Positions 1 to 12,061 are shown, counted from the stretch's first letter. The stretch: DNA of 64,000 nucleotides from Sycobia sp. Sy_11 (GCA_018907035.1 JACCIC010000004.1:7276001-7340000); one strand, 5' to 3'. Made by a program: numbers and translations. The notes: generated by a model from the sequence alone, not told the origin.

Positions 1-178
1 TAAAGTAAAAATGATCGAATTTGTATACAGTGCATAACATTTTCAAGCTTACGTGCAATTAGATTTAACGTTTTACTTTACAAAAAACTGAAACAATCTA
101 CTTCTGGAGTATTGATCTACATGATAGTCCTCAATTATAAAAATTCGTCAATTTTCTCGTTCTTCCTCCGTTTTTTAG

Positions 179-285
179 GCCGTGAAAAACCCCCGAGGAG
201 GCGTCGGGAGCACGAAAACGACAGAAACCCTACAAAATTAAATTCATACTTTTTTGTATTTAATAAAGTACGAATATACGAGTAG
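179..285 (+). CDS. possible terminal exon of a gene entering from the left
   Basis: A pyrimidine-rich run ends in TTTTTTAG at 171-178 and is followed by a short GC-rich block that stands out from AT-rich surroundings. Two frames stay open: one stops at 241; the other reads an arginine-rich, charged stretch (REKPPRRRREHEND) and stops at 285. A polyadenylation-type AATAAA lies at 262-267, which fits the shorter frame better. Together an acceptor, short ORF and AATAAA look like the last exon of a plus-strand gene whose body lies outside the window. No family is recognised, and chance is a real alternative. Confidence 0.28.
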
Positions 286-1670
286 AAATAGAATTGTTGA
301 CTGAAAAAACGTCAATTCAATTTTTTTCGGTTTTCTTAAACATGTAAATTCAAGTTGATTACTTATGAAAAATAGTTACCAAATCAAAAAATGCATTTCG
401 TCTAAATATTTCTTAAGCTTGCAAATGCCTAGTCTTAGATTGTAATTTCAAATAATGTGACATAAAATTCTTCTTTAAAAATCGATCACTACGAACTATC
501 GTTTTGTTTATATTTTAATTTTCATTTATTTCTGTTGATGTTTTGCCTTTTTAAGATGTATTATTGACACGAACAGCGAATAGTGACTCCACTAACGAAC
601 AAGTCGTAAATTATAAACGATAAACAATAAAATTATGCCAACATTAATATAAATATATTTATTTGACTATTAAGTAAAGGTCGTGAGTTGTGTAAGTTAA
701 TAAGCCACAGACTGGCGTATAGGCAAAGACTGAAAATAGCGAAGAAAGCGAAAAGCAATTCTGATTGGGAAGAAAAGTATTACGCTTGTATAAACTAATT
801 GTAGTTAAAAGAAAGAAGAGCTGCCAGACATTCGCATACAAGGAATTTCGAAGTATACATATACATACACAGTTTTAAGGTACATTTTTTGGCACGAAGC
901 TCCGATGCGTTCCGCACATCGTTTGCAAAGATCGACGACACGCTGAACTTGCAATAATAAACTGAACGACACATCAGCGAAACGTTGTTTCTCGAGCGCT
1001 TCATCGTTAATTTAAAAAAAATTTACGCGTTAATTAAAAAAAAAATTTTGGATTTCGCGAATTTAATTAATCATAATTAAAATTAATATATACTGATACT
1101 TGTCATATATGTATAAGCGCAGCTTATGAAAATACATCTTTTTGGATATATAATTATTGCCTTCTTATTTTTCTTTGTTAGTGTTCTTTAATGTCTCCAG
1201 GTTAACAAATTTCTTTGTTCGGGCAGGGCTCGCCGCCAGAAAATTTAGACAGCTGGATTGCTTCTATATATAAGTAGTTTCTTTCTTTCATACAGATGGC
1301 TGATGCTGTTGGCAGATGCGGGGAGTGAACAAGAAACAACGGTCAAACTCATACAGGACTCATACATACAGTTTTTCATAATGTTATAATATATAGTATG
1401 TGGTAGCACGTAAAGGAATGAAAAACACGTATTTTTTATGGAACCATATTCTCTTTTGAAAAGGAAACATGATCACTAAAGGCATTTCCTAAAAAGTGAT
1501 TTTCGTGTTCTACTCTTTATGTTTTTTTATGAGAAATAATTTTATTTTCTGTATCTCCTCTTTTTTGCATTTACAAAAATTTACCTTGAATCTTTATTCA
1601 ACGTTATATTGTTAAATGTATGAAAAAAACTTAATTTCTTGTTTATTTAATTTTACTGACACATGTGGTA
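286..1670. other. AT-rich spacer with one exon-like island
   Basis: No gene is recognised. The only stretch that stands out is about 1222-1385: TTTCTTTGTTCGGGCAG is followed by a short open frame (GSPPENLDSWIASIYK, then a stop), and TTTCTTTCATACAG at about 1285-1298 is followed by another short open frame. Neither connects to a neighbouring exon in a convincing way. Confidence 0.3.
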
Positions 1671-1677
1671 CATAGAT

Positions 1678-1685
1678 TATAAATA
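1678..1685 (+). promoter_or_regulatory. TATA box
   Basis: TATAAATA lies 25 bases before the ATG at 1711. That spacing would put transcription start at or very near the ATG, so the leader would be extremely short, or the first ATG used lies further on. It is still the cleanest TATA-type match in the left part of the window. Confidence 0.35.
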
Positions 1686-1710
1686 AGGGCTCGACTTCAT
1701 TTCACTTAAG

Positions 1711-1977
1711 ATGCAAGAATTTATAAATGTATATAGATTTATATTTAAGATTTATCTTATATCTATTATTATCTTTGCCAGTACGGAGGCAAAAAATAGA
1801 CTCACAACGAACATAACTTTCACGTTTTACTGCTCTCGAAATCTAGAAGTAATTTTTTACCTTTGTATAATTACACTCAGCGTTCCAGACAACAGTTTTA
1901 ATAATTATGGAATAGAGAAAAAGAGTACAAGGGGAAATAAATCAGCATTTCGCTCAGTAACCATAACTCATTTTTAA
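1711..1977 (+). CDS. small ORF with signal-peptide-like N-terminus
   Basis: An 88-residue ORF starting with ATG. Residues 1-27 form a possible signal peptide: a short polar start, then a hydrophobic core (IYLISIIIFAS) and a small-residue site (TEA) before KNR. A second hydrophobic stretch (VIFYLCIITLSV) follows near residues 47-58, so it could instead be a two-pass membrane peptide. The last 30 residues are polar and basic. A TATA box sits just upstream. No family is recognised and base composition is as AT-rich as the surroundings, so it may be fortuitous. Confidence 0.25.
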   Translation: MQEFINVYRFIFKIYLISIIIFASTEAKNRLTTNITFTFYCSRNLEVIFYLCIITLSVPDNSFNNYGIEKKSTRGNKSAFRSVTITHF

Positions 1978-1979
1978 AT

Positions 1980-3600
1980 ATTCGTATAAGATAACGATAG
2001 ATTAAATCAAACATTCGTTTATAAAATAAAAAGGAAAGATAGATCTTGTACAAATAGTAGTAATGAAGGAAATTCTCAAATGAATTAACAGATGTTTAAT
2101 TGAAGAGGAAATATATCTATCATTTATGGTTGAGTAAAAAGTGACATCTGATATTCTAGTGACTTTTCACAAGTACTTTTTAAATCATATCTTTATATTT
2201 TTCCAAAAGCATACAAAAAATCATATTTTCCATTGGTGAATGTGTTTTTAACCCATATCATCGTATCTAAAATTACGATTCCGTCCATCCCTTATTCCCC
2301 AGTAGGAAAATTTTTAAGCATGGTAAATACAATTATTTAGAGAATTATTTCTGACGTAATTTATTTTTTATACGATGAAAACCCCTCTAAATATGCCTTA
2401 TCTAAAATTAAATCAATAATTAAATCAATCACATTTTCATTATGATGATTTCAACAGTGAAACAATTATTTTTCACTGACGACCATCAGAAAACCTGTTG
2501 GAAAAATGTTTCATCCGGTTCAATCGGTAAACATAGTACAAATTTGATTGTTCAATTTTTTGATAAATAAATTGATGTTGGTTACCTTATAACAAAAATT
2601 TATACGCGTAGTTTACAAAGTGCTTTATCTATAATCTCTATATGTATAAAATATCATTTATAAAGTGTGAAAAATTAAAAATATACAAAAATGTTGTATG
2701 ATTAGAAATGGAGAATTATAAATTACTGATTCAATATTGGAAAACATACGATGAAATATTAAATTCGTTGGGGGAAAGAACCGCACTGAAAAACAGCTGA
2801 TTTAATGTGTGATCTCTAACTATTAAAATCAGCGAATTGCCAAAGCAACTATACTTCCAATTGGTAATTATATATATTTATTGATTCTCAGTAGTTGACT
2901 ATACTTCAACTGACATTCTAGTATATACTGGCCACTGTACTACATAGATTCATTGATTTATTTGCAGGTGAGTATATAAACGCTTCATAAACTCATTCTG
3001 GGTTAATCTTTGACGCAGGACATTAATAAGGAGGTACGGGTTAAGTCAACACGCAATTCCTAATGCCGTCTATTGGTATTTGATAGTGTCTCGCAGTCTT
3101 TGATACAACGTTGCCAAACGTTGTTTAGTAAAACGTTCTTAAGAACTCGTATTTTTTATTACTCATTCATATTTTTCATATGTATATACGCGACGAAAAA
3201 TACTATATACATTTACATTAAAGGAATAATTCTGTAAAGAAACCTATAAATAACTTTTGAAATGTTGTCTTATTAATAAAAAATTTCCGTTAAGTGTCTA
3301 TAGCCAATTACTTTATGACATTTAAATAATGTTAGGGAAAACTGTTATTCTCCATAAGACTCCGTGTTCATAGTGTGATTTTAAAACAAACGATATATCT
3401 ATTTAAATAATTTAATGAACTATCTTAGAAATTTAAACAAATGCTTTTTATACATATATTAAAGAATGTACCGCGAGTTCCATAAATTTTCGATCCACCT
3501 TATGGAATTTTACCGCATTTACATAGATTAATGACACCTGCTTCTAAAACTAATTCATACCTACTGTCGATTCTCTTATGCATCAACGGTAGAATAAAGA
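1980..3600. other. AT-rich spacer
   Basis: No open frame with protein-like composition, transposon termini or RNA gene was seen here. Confidence 0.5.
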
Positions 3601-3618
3601 AGCCAAAAGTCATAATTA

Positions 3619-3622
3619 CACG

Positions 3623-3657
<35 letters not shown>

Positions 3658-3864
3658 GCGCGCGCGCGCATATAAATGATTTCCGGAACAGTAAAATCTG
3701 GGAAAAAACCTATACCTCTCCTGTACACATCCAGCGTGTACGTGCGGGATATAACGTAACCACGGTGAGAGAAGGAGAGAGAGAAAGGGAGAGAGAGATA
3801 GAGTGAGAGATATAGAGGGGGAAGAAGAGAAAAAACGCTTTGGCTCTCGGTCACGGGACGCATT

Positions 3865-3906
<42 letters not shown>

Positions 3907-4150
3907 CCTCCTTTCCTCCTCCTCCTCCTCCTCCTCCTCCTCATCCTCCATCTCTCCACCGATATTCGTTTCTTGAAATCGCAAAGGTAAGCGCGTCGGC
4001 TGCGAGAGCTCGTTGACCGGTAAACTCGCGCGGCTGACCCACATTTCTCCTCTCTCATGCCTCCGTGGCGCGCATCGCGCTATACGCGCGCGGCGTTCGA
4101 CGGGCGTACGCTGCGCGTCGCACTACATATATACAGTCCTGTGTCAGCCT
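3619..4150. promoter_or_regulatory. GC-rich simple-repeat island, promoter-like
   Basis: In order: an alternating (CG)n(CA)n(CG)n tract at 3619-3670 that could adopt Z-DNA, a GA-rich purine tract at about 3770-3815, (TC)n at 3870-3902, a (CCT)n run at about 3905-3945, then a CpG-rich stretch to about 4120. Long open frames on both strands here are a by-product of missing stop codons in the repeats. The island resembles the promoter-like islands at 17.8, 23.1, 28.0 and 30-32 kb, but no transcript start is shown by the sequence. Confidence 0.35.
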
Positions 4151-4383
4151 GTGTACGTATCGTGTACCTAATCATGGGGCAACTAAGCAGATGTGCTGTG
4201 ATGCTCTGTGAATCATCTTTATATAATTGTAATGACAGTTTTTGCTTTTGTTTTTCTCTTACATTCTGTTAAATTATCGAGATTAATTGTGGCTAAGACA
4301 ATTTCTTCGTTATGTGCTCTATGTCGGATAGGCTTTTGAATGCTTTCATTATATAAGTACTAAGCTTTCAAATCGCGCGCGAT

Positions 4384-4393
4384 TATTATTATT

Positions 4394-4432
<39 letters not shown>

Positions 4433-4456
4433 ATTGTTATTGTTATTATTATTAAG
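4384..4456. repeat. (TTA/TTG)n trinucleotide microsatellite
   Basis: A run of ATT units, then about a dozen TTG units, then mixed TTA/TTG units. Confidence 0.9.
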
Positions 4457-4477
4457 ACACTTCGATTCAGCTGTTTT

Positions 4478-4552
4478 TTCCAATATATAAATAGAAACAA
4501 ATAATATAAATTATTTAAATATAAAATTTCCAATATATAAATAGAAACAAAT
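4478..4552. repeat. 25-bp direct duplication, 50-bp period
   Basis: A 25-base unit starting TTCCAATATATAAATAG occurs at 4478-4502 and again, identical, at 4528-4552. Confidence 0.9.
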
Positions 4553-4759
4553 TAACAAGTGTAATTTTTTTAAAGAATATCAAAATGGCAAGTGGCCAGT
4601 CTTGGTTAAAAATAATTTTGATGCTCTACGACTGCAGAGTCATCAATTATTCACTGATTAAATCAGTGAATACGAGATTACTGATTGATTAGTTGAATAT
4701 TGAGATTGCGAATTACTTTATTCAGAATCTTAGTTATAATATTATTAACTAATTCATAC

Positions 4760-5420
4760 ATTTCTTATAAAGTTCCATTTAATTAATATACTTTATTAAT
4801 GAATTAGATTCAATACATATTCAAATTACTTTCAATTTATTGTAGCCTGAAGCGTAAATTAACGACGGACAGTGAAAATAATTTCCTTTAAAAAAAAAAA
4901 AAATTCAGCAGAAATTGTACAATTTGCATTGTATTATGCCTTGATTTAAATCACGATATACTTTCTAAATCTGAATCAGTGAAAACTACTTGAATTACGT
5001 GTAAGTTCACTCACTGATGAAATCGACACCTGAGCCTAACACTATATATTCCATTCAAATCCCGAAGTAGTACAATCTCAATATCAATTTTGAAGCAAAA
5101 AGAATTCTGCTCGGATTTTGATGCTTTAGATATAAATAGCTGATAATTACTTGCAGGTGTCGGTTGAATCGTCTACTGATTTTACACTGAATCCAAGTAG
5201 TTTTCACTGATTCGTTTTTAGAAAGTATATCGCTGTTTAAATCAATGCATAATGCGCTTCAAATCGAACGTTTTCCGATGAATTCTTTTTAGAAAGTAGA
5301 TTAAGTTTAGTGCGCCTCATTAATTTTCTCCCATAACTATAATAAATCGAAAGTAATTTTAATATCTATCAAATTTAATTTAGTATTCGAAGTATATTAA
5401 TTAAAAGAACCTTTATACGT
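4760..5420. mobile_element. long foldback (inverted-repeat) element
   Basis: The left arm (about 4767-5034) is matched in reverse complement by the right arm (about 5151-5416), around a 115-bp spacer. The strongest pairing is internal: ATATACTTTCTAAA at about 4959 against TTTAGAAAGTATAT at about 5218, AGTGAAAACTACTTG against CAAGTAGTTTTCACT, and GACACCTGA against CAGGTGTC next to the spacer. Pairing weakens outward but is still visible as TTAATTAATATAC against its complement. There is no coding capacity. No clean target duplication was found, so the edges are approximate. It is a foldback/MITE-type non-autonomous DNA element. Confidence 0.75.
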
Positions 5421-5429
5421 GAAATAAAT

Positions 5430-7544
5430 CTGTAAAATTCTAAGTTTCTGAACCAGGCAAAAAATTAAACACAAAAATGGTCACTTGTTTGACAAAATAA
5501 ACTTTGTAGAGTCAGAACATTACTTCGATATTTATCAATATAACGCAAGGGGTAGTTTACTGCTGAAGAATACATTTTTTTTTATTATGGTAAATTCTAT
5601 TCTCTTTTACAAAAAGGAAGCATAATTATTTGAATGTATTTTTTTCAACAATAGGTAGTTAAATTATAGCAAACGATCGTTACAGCACACGGCGTGTAGA
5701 TTCAATTGACGCTTTTTTCAGACTATTTTGCTCTTTTCGCGATAAAGCGATGATGTGGATAAAAATGGAATTAACTGTTTGCATACGCATTAGAGGTTTC
5801 TTCCTGTCAGATAAGGAGTCGATAGTTTTATAGAGAATGACGTAAAAAACGCAAGATTGGACTTACATTTCGAGTTGATCTTATAAAGAAGCCGCATAAA
5901 TGTATGACCTCTGCTACTAACCTGTAACAATATATAAGATACAAATTATTCTCAAACTCTTTTCATTTTGATCGCACTGTTTAAAGCTATTATTAAACTA
6001 TTTTTCGCTTCCTTTTCAATTGTTAAGTAATCAAATAATTGAGAATTTAAGTAAACACTGTTTCAACTTATGGAATAAATATCTAAATAATAATAAGTCA
6101 AATCGATTTCCCTCTTCTTTATATATCGCTAAAATGTGCACAATAATATATATATATAATCTGCTTATGTATTGCTGGGATAAAGAGCAAACGTCAAAAA
6201 TTTTTGCTCGAACGAGTTTTACATATTTTGCCACTCTGCAGCTCTTTGGCTGTAAGCCAAAAAAATTGCATTTTTAGACATATCTGTAGACATCACGCTA
6301 CATTTATAAGAAGCCTTTAATTTCTTTACTCTTCCTGCGTTTATTTTGCTTCCGTTCGCTTCTGTAGAAGGAAAACACCCCGAAATCGCGTGCGCACGCA
6401 CATGCGTTCGTGCGTGCACGTCTGCATACAATCTCCGACGTTTCCTATAAATATACTCGTCTTTCATCTTTCCAGTGCATCTGTGATTCTAGAATTTCTG
6501 CAGCTTATGTGAATTTTTCTTTCATTACTTAAGCAAAGGGATTTACGCACTTTGAAAAATAATAAGTTTGAATTTGCTTACGTTCTCGTAAAAATGAAAA
6601 AATTTTTACTCAAAAAAAGAAGATTCCAATTATTGCCATAAGTAATATTTTTTTTCTTCATTGTTCAGAGATCCAATATTATTATTTTTTATTAGATATT
6701 TTTGCATCAGAAAAAGATGAAATCCGTTCATACAATCGTAATTCCTACACGTATACTGCGAAAGAACCCTTCATTTTCTTTTTGTAATAAAGAATAACAT
6801 TGTAACATTTCTGCAATTTTCATCGTTAGAATTTGGGGAAATATTTCAAATTCGCAAATCATCGATATATTGAAGACAAATAGAGGAGTTTCTGTCAAAT
6901 TATTTCTATCGACACAGCGCCAAAACATCTCCGACTATTTTTTGCAATTTTTCTTGAAATTCGAGGTACGCGACGCCCGCCCTGCATCGGTGACTTTTCT
7001 AGATAAAGAAGTCTATTTTTATACACTTCGTCGGGCACGGATCACTGACAGTGGCGCGGCTTGCGCTACTTTCAAGCTTCGAAGTTAAGCTGTATTGTAT
7101 CCAATATATATATGCCAAAGCCAGGGTCGAACCATGGGTTCAGATATATAATAGCATTTGTCGGATAAAAAGCTTTTATAAACCGATGTCAAAGGACGAA
7201 AAAGAGAGAACGATAAAGTATGAATATATAATTTACATAGATCTTCAGGGAGAGCACGTTTGCTTTTATTATAAATCGTTTCTTTATTGTTACAGAAACT
7301 TTTTTTTTACCGTCGATCGTCAAAATTGAAGTACAAAATAAAAATTGCATATCTTATCAAACATCAAAAATAATAAATATGCAGTTTAAACCTGTTGTCC
7401 TATAGCGCCGGTCTTCGAAGTTAATATTTAAATGTCTCATGTTAATTAAATTGACTGTATTAGTGCTTTATCCACAAGGACGTTAAAAGTTAATATAGTT
7501 ATACATTCTAAATACTGCAGTGCAATTATACAATATTCATTGTG

Positions 7545-7545
<1 letters not shown>
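5430..7545. other. AT-rich spacer
   Basis: No gene or transposon is recognised. A 200-bp less AT-rich block at about 6960-7160 contains open frames on the plus strand but no recognisable protein. Confidence 0.45.

Positions 7546-7550
<5 letters not shown>

Positions 7551-7585
<35 letters not shown>
7551..7585. repeat. (TA)n microsatellite
   Basis: An uninterrupted TA array of about 17 units, preceded by TGTGTATGTG. Confidence 0.95.
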
Positions 7586-7588
<3 letters not shown>

Positions 7589-7976
7589 TGTATATTTTGT
7601 TGTTTGTTTGTTCAGTGAAAAAGGTAATGTCGATACATGCCTAATTTATGAACATTATTCCGGATGCTTTATCAAGAACTAGTTTAAACGGTTTTGAGCT
7701 TGAACCGCTCGATACACGTTTTACGAACGCAAAGATAATATATGTATATAATATAACAATCATTCGTTACCTTCAAATCTATCACTTTCCAGAGTAAGGG
7801 TAAGTGCATATAATATCATCGTTTGCCGATATCGTCTTTCGCTCCTCACTGTTCAATACATTTCAAATTAAGGATACACCATTTTGGCACACACGGCCGC
7901 ATATGTACATGCTCAATTTTCTCCAACGATTAAACTTACAGTTATAAGTAGCGCGCGTGAGGTTGCACAGAATATT

Positions 7977-7978
<2 letters not shown>

Positions 7979-8019
<41 letters not shown>
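7979..8019. repeat. (TA)n microsatellite
   Basis: About 20 TA units. It produces the Tyr-Ile repeat frames seen on both strands. Confidence 0.95.
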
Positions 8020-8021
<2 letters not shown>

Positions 8022-8029
8022 AATTTTTT

Positions 8030-9480
8030 ACACATAACGTGCGATTATTACGTTTTCCTTCTCTCATTTTCATTCTCTCTCGAATTCGCTGCACGAGCCG
8101 AGCAATTACTCCGCCCCGCCGCATGAATCAAAGAATTCAACGATACTGTACACATATAACTTTCTTCATTGCTGCTGGTATCTATACGCGATTATTCTAA
8201 AGCCGCACTTCATTTGTCAACTCAGCGTGAGCTAAATTATATTTTTTTCTGTTTTTTTTTTTTACTTTTTCAACTTTACAATCATTTTCCTTAATCTAAT
8301 GTCTGGATAAATTTCTGACAAAATGTGTATACATAGTTTTAAAAAAATTATTCTACCGCTCGTTGTTTAGATTTTAACGGCTGTTTTGGAAATAATTGTT
8401 ACACAGCTGGCAGTACGAAATGCGAATAGAAGGCATTGAAAAGTAAAAATATTAAATTATTTGAAATCGACTCCAGCAATTAATATCGACATATATTCGG
8501 TATTGTTTAATTCAACAGAGTCATCAAATGGGCGTTCTATATGATAAATTATTTTTGTAGACATTCGATTGAAATTGCAGACTTGCTTTTCTATAAATAT
8601 ACAGAAAACTTTATCGTATCTTAATTTGCTCATTTATATCACGAGTTTGCAGTTTGATAAATGTATCGAGAAATTTTTTATCTATAGGTCCTTCTGATAT
8701 GTTAAATCAGAGAAAATCATGGTCTTCTTTGTTTACCGAATCATTTTATGTCGATTAGAGATTGTTGCATTTCCATTTTTTTATTTATTAGTTTGCTCTT
8801 TCATACCGGCCTCCCATTAAAAGTTTCTATTATTTAACTGAGTGTGCTTTTTATCGTAATATTCCAATTAAGATAACTGTAAACAAATATAGAAATTTCT
8901 GTTATACTTCTTTACAAACTTCTCTTGTCATCGTCGGAATGGATTTCGTAAAAAGGAAGCTGAATGAGGAACAATCAATATAAGACACGGCTAATGATAA
9001 TGTTTAATATTCTTCATTATATTTCCAAAGAAAAATTTATTAATTTACATCGATTGCTATTATATTTATATTTTGAGCCTTAAGGCCAGCCGAGTGTTAT
9101 GTTTAGTGTCATCTGATGTTTCCAATCGAAAACCTTGTTAATTGTGATCTCATTTCGAACGTTTCGTCTTTTGAACACGATTTGCTCCGATGACCAGTAA
9201 CTTAACCATTTTGGTCTCGTCGACAAAATGAAATTTAAAGATATCAGGAGAGTATCGATCAACTAGCTTATTATACTTTTGGGGATAAGCCCCGCGATCG
9301 CATTTGTCACCGCAGAAAAGCTTTGTTATCGGTCGTTGTGCCGGAAAACATCTACGATGTTGTGCAGCGCGAACTGATATATTACACAAGATCTCACGAT
9401 AGACTTTTTTTGGCGCATTGAAACGACGAGGATCAATATGAGATAAGCTGAAAAGAGTACTATTGAATTCATTGATGTAT
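8030..9480. other. spacer
   Basis: Overlapping minus-strand frames at 9080-9389 are less AT-rich than the neighbours, but match no recognised family. The rest is AT-rich. Confidence 0.4.
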
Positions 9481-9487
9481 TCAAAAA

Positions 9488-9490
<3 letters not shown>

Positions 9491-9527
<37 letters not shown>
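9491..9527. repeat. (TA)n microsatellite
   Basis: An uninterrupted TA array of about 18 units. Confidence 0.95.
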
Positions 9528-9531
<4 letters not shown>

Positions 9532-10080
9532 GGTACTTAGATCTGATACAGAAAATCCTTCGAAAAAAAAATAATGTCCTATTTTCGATAGTGCATTACT
9601 ATATCTTTTCATTATTTGTAAGCTCAAAATGTAAATAGCAATCCTCCTTTATGTTCTCCATTCGACAACCAAATCCTCTGATTTGCGTATATTTCCATAT
9701 TTGATTCCCTTTTGTACGGACAATGCGCGATCATTTATTACAGTAAACAGCGAGAATACCAAAATGTTGAGAAAAAAAATTATGAACGCAGGGAATGCGA
9801 ATAGAATATATTAATATAGGTTTGCTATATGTATATCAAGATTGGAATTGGGATTACAGACTTTTATCGCCAGCCGCGTTATATATAGTTCGCTGTATAC
9901 ATATATATATATATACACACACATATATACACTAAGCGTAATATACACGCGGTCTTCCTAAGACTCGGCACTAGCGTTGTAGTGCATGTCTCAGCTTTTA
10001 CGAGCGAATTTCTTTGCGACTTATTTGCGGGCTCGACGTAAAAGTGCACATCAGTATACGGATCTCCGTGCTCCACTTCT

Positions 10081-10082
<2 letters not shown>

Positions 10083-10140
<58 letters not shown>
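10083..10140. repeat. (TA)n microsatellite
   Basis: About 29 TA units, among the longest arrays in the window; a shorter mixed TA/CA array lies at 9898-9930. Confidence 0.95.
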
Positions 10141-10144
<4 letters not shown>

Positions 10145-10807
10145 CATATACACACATTAACTTGGTAAAGTCTCGGGCCAGTCTGGGGGATAAGCCGAAT
10201 GAACTTTTATTTTATGTATACGTATAAAACGTGTGGTTTAACAAATATTAAAATATGGTCCGTATAGAAATGAAGAGACAGACTCGACAGATGTGTGAGA
10301 AAATTATTAAAAATTTGTCACTTTTTCTGATAAATCTAATAAAAACTTATGAGAACTAAATTAGACTATATTTGTAAATTATATGATTTAATACAGTAAT
10401 GTTTCTTACACTTCAGCATTCTATTTTTACTAATCCGTTTTCTCACTTCTATAATATTTATGATAGAAATTGCAACTTTGTTTTCTAAGTTTTTACAGTG
10501 GCAACATTTTTTCGCGATCAGCTTGCTGAATAAATATGAATATATAATACCTGAATAAGCATACAAATGTTTCTTTTTTTTCTTTACGTATACTTTTATT
10601 TATAAAATATTGATAAAAACTTGTGTGTGTGCGCGTGCGCACACATAAAATATAGAAATAGAAAAAAGAGACATTTAAAAAAAACAACAAAAAACGAAAA
10701 AAAAAAAAACAAAAAAGTTTCGTAAGCTTATCTATACTTATCCGGAAATAGTCGCGTCGCTTTCATTTTCATATGCTATTTCAAGCTTCCATGCGCCTAC
10801 TATTATA

Positions 10808-10833
10808 CAGCTTGTCAAGTAAGAGCGTGGTCG
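10808..10833 (+). repeat. Tc1 element left terminal inverted repeat
   Basis: Begins CAGCTTGTCAAGTAAGAGCG directly after the TA at 10806-10807; pairs with 12036-12061. Confidence 0.9.
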
Positions 10834-10874
10834 TGTTAATTTATAAAAAAATTTATTTGATGAAACTTTCATAT

Positions 10875-11958
10875 TTATATATTCATTGTACATATTACAA
10901 ACGATGATGTAATTCGGTTAATATTATGTTCAGTCACGATAATTGCCTGGCATCTTCGAGGCATGCTTTCTACTAATTTGACGGCGTATTCCAGTGGCAA
11001 CAATCTCCAGATCCGACGAATTTGGTAAGACTACTGTTTCAAAGTGTGTGTGAGTCTTCCTCGAAACTTCTGTTTTATATACAGAATTAATACACCCACA
11101 TATTTTCAATAAGGTTTGCATCGGGTGACTGCGACGGCTAATCCAATGCACCAATGCCAGATTGAGTCTTCCACTCAGTACGGAGATTGCTGCGGTGTTT
11201 AGGATCTTTGTCCTCCTGCAGAATCCAATCTTCGTTTTTTCTGATGAACCATTGTGTGGCAGATGACAGTAAAGCTTTTTGATAGATTTTTATCATTTTC
11301 TCGGCATTTAGCTGGTCAATAAAGAGGTGCAAAGTGCCAAATCCCTCCATTGAGAAGTAGCTCCAAAGATGCACCTTTATTCTGTGTTTTACGGTCCGCT
11401 GAATAAGTCTATTGGTAGAAGTTGACCAGGCTCGCGTGAGGACGCAACGTGCCCATATAGAACATTCATCAGTAAAAATGATATTTTGAAAACCTTTATC
11501 AATATTCTCATGCGCGCAAGCGAGTCGTTTTGTCACAAGTTTTTCAGTCAACACAGGCTTCTTCATTGTGTTGTGCCATTTCAGGCCATGAGTACGAAGA
11601 TGGGTTCGAATAGTTTTGTAGGATATATCTAAACCTTTTCCCATTAATTTTACTTGCCCTTGCCGCAGTGTTAAAACAGAGTAACTATTCTTTCTTGATC
11701 TTTTTTGTCCACTTTTCCTATCGAGCCACGTTCTGGTAAATCATCGACATTTTTAGCCACTTTATATCGCGGTACCCATTTCTGTACAAATGCCTTCAAC
11801 TTTCTCATATATTTTGCAGCCGCTGATTGCGACATTTTGGGACTTTTCGGGTGTATGCAAAGGAACACAGCCTCGTAGCGCGATGCATACTCAGCATTTA
11901 TGGCATTTAACATGATTCTCTTTTCAAAGATCAACAATAACTGAAACTTTATTGACAA
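10875..11958 (-). pseudogene. Tc1-family DD34E transposase, inactivated
   Basis: Cut-and-paste transposase remnant. The N-terminal part (11671-11958) carries the DNA-binding region (AAAKYMRKLKAFVQKW) and stops after IVTLF. The reading then resumes in another frame (TLRQGQVKLMGKG), so there is a frameshift near 11670. The catalytic part (11138-11644) has IIFTDECSIW with the first Asp and LQEDKDPKH with the second. A TAG replaces the usual Trp just after GALD (about 11137), followed by PSQSPDANLIENMWVY with the catalytic Glu; 34 residues separate the second Asp and this Glu, hence DD34E. A further stop follows, and the conserved tail (KLVESMPRRCQAI) appears in a different frame near 10930. At least four lesions make it non-functional. 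Confidence 0.93.
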
Positions 11959-12035
11959 TGCATCAAGGACAAAGCTTTCCTCTACCGGCTCGCGAATTAG
12001 AGCGAAATCTTTTTTTCATTACCTGTCAGTAAAGT

Positions 12036-12061
12036 CGACCACGCTCTTATTTGACTGACTG
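12036..12061 (-). repeat. Tc1 element right terminal inverted repeat
   Basis: Read on the minus strand it begins CAGTCAGTCAAATAAGAGCG, directly abutting TA at 12062-12063; four mismatches to the left repeat. Confidence 0.9.

Larger units (their letters stand above)
10808..12061 (-). mobile_element. Tc1-type DNA transposon, complete ends
   Basis: The 1254-bp element is flanked by TA on both sides (10806-10807 and 12062-12063), the expected target duplication of the Tc1/mariner superfamily. Its 26-bp terminal inverted repeats both begin CAG and match at 22 of 26 positions, sharing TAAGAGCGTGGTCG. The single gene reads on the minus strand and is broken. Total length is below the 1.6 kb of classical Tc1 but normal for short-TIR members. 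Intact ends mean it could in principle be moved by a related active transposase; that is inference. Confidence 0.93.

Noticed and set aside
3531..4058. Long overlapping open frames on both strands
   Set aside because: They are made of His-Thr, Arg-Glu and Tyr-Leu-Ser repeats from CA, GA and TC arrays; missing stops come from simple repeats.
7100..7145. GGGTCGAACC next to less AT-rich sequence suggested a tRNA T-arm
   Set aside because: No acceptor, D or anticodon arm can be drawn around it on either strand.
7884..8200. Frames with long Tyr-Ile repeats (also at 9.9-10.2, 18.8-19.2, 29.2-29.5, 31.4-31.9 and 57.6 kb)
   Set aside because: TA arrays read as Tyr-Ile in all frames without stops; no real protein sequence on either side.
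9080..9389. Two overlapping minus-strand frames of 60-79 residues
   Set aside because: Less AT-rich than the neighbours but no motif, splice context or family; could be very old transposon debris, not supportable.
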